64,000 bases of DNA, taken from the NCBI RefSeq assembly GCF_019578655.1, contig NC_063256.1, positions 35,502,553 through 35,566,552 on the forward strand, given 5' to 3'. This document shows, one piece after another, positions 63,600-64,000 of this stretch. Source of the stretch: Ricinus communis. Lineage: Eukaryota; Streptophyta; Magnoliopsida; Malpighiales; Euphorbiaceae. Position numbers and translations under genes: made by a program. The notes below the pieces were generated by a model. That model did no database searches and was not told where the DNA came from. It worked only from the letters and a program-made list of their open reading frames with translations. Position 1 is the first letter of the stretch, and each line of letters begins with the position of its first letter.

Positions 63600-64000
63600 T
63601 CAGTTACAACTATATAGTTATATAATTATGTGTTGACGTCTGCTTGTATTGAGAGTGATAAGAAAAGCAACTAAATACAAACTGCCGACGGTACCTCCAA
63701 TATCTGCCATGTTGTAGTACAGTGTTGACTTCCCAAGATTGTAGTAACATTGTACTACACATATTAGTAGGAGTTGATCCATTCCAAGGTTGGCATTGGC
63801 TACTGGTATCATAAATATATGGACTTGAATAGTTTAGGAAAAGAGGGATATTTCCTAGTCTCGTGAATCTTGTACAAGTGATCTGAATGGTAAGTCTTAG
63901 TACAATGGGATTAATCAAATAAAAAATACTTAATGAGACCGTATGTTGAACCTACCTATCGAAGTTAAAATGAAAAATACAAAATTTGCTCGAGTTAAAA
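63600..64000 (-). promoter_or_regulatory. ZIP gene upstream region
   Basis: A TATA-rich stretch (63610-63627) precedes the start codon by about 50-65 bp. GTGTTGACGT (63630-63639) and a similar GTGTTGACTT (about 63721-63730) each match the zinc-deficiency response element RTGTCGACAY at 8 of 10 positions. The ORFs at 63610-63918 are not supported as genes. Confidence 0.35.

Noticed and set aside
63610..63918. ORFs upstream of the ZIP start
   Set aside because: Located in the expected promoter/leader; no homology or splice logic.
1..64000. Other microRNA genes, rRNA, CRISPR arrays
   Set aside because: No match to the common conserved plant miRNAs other than miR172 was noticed on reading both strands; no rRNA or CRISPR-like spacing found.

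Overview
The window looks like plant nuclear DNA from a eudicot, probably a rosid; a Malpighiales or Euphorbiaceae-like species is only a guess from gene and repeat flavour. It is very AT-rich and gene-poor. It has GT-AG introns, TATA promoters, a plant microRNA gene, plant-only gene families and layers of decayed transposons. No bacterial-type feature or CRISPR array was seen.

Layout. 1-325 is a long fold-back element. 326-7600 is AT-rich DNA without genes. 7610-8320 holds a compact stress and cell-cycle promoter and an intronless SIAMESE-RELATED CDK-inhibitor gene. 10788-12457 is a non-autonomous hAT-like element with perfect 8-bp target duplications, itself interrupted by an 821-bp solo gypsy LTR. 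12.5-21.6 kb is AT-rich with several tandem repeats. 21.7-22.3 kb is a MIR172 gene (TATA box, probable intron, hairpin). 24.0-27.3 kb holds an organelle-derived tRNA-His relic, a LINE fragment, a SINE-like piece and a gutted Copia element. 33.6-34.1 kb is a DVL/ROTUNDIFOLIA-like small-polypeptide gene. 40.4-44.0 kb is a decayed gypsy 3' end on the minus strand whose 2.7-kb LTR is a relative of the LTR at 11.3 kb. 45.6-46.3 kb is a hAT transposase relic.

46.6-54.0 kb is a broken endogenous pararetrovirus (Caulimoviridae, florendovirus-like) on the minus strand. It is about one linearised genome unit with movement, coat, zinc-knuckle/protease, RT and RNase H regions, a second ORF and an intergenic promoter. 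Next to it lies a roughly 740-bp mosaic of short, shuffled, partly inverted pieces of the same viral sequence. The other virus/host junction carries six telomere-type repeats.

54.5-64 kb is ordinary gene space: a three-exon mitochondrial ribosomal protein mS41-like (IGR motif) gene on plus, a six-exon laccase (579 aa) on minus and a two-exon ZIP metal transporter (335 aa) on minus. The genes are single-function nuclear genes and do not form a pathway. Shared themes are developmental control (SMR, miR172, DVL), cell-wall oxidation and metal supply (laccase uses Cu, ZIP imports Zn or similar), but no co-regulation can be read from the sequence.
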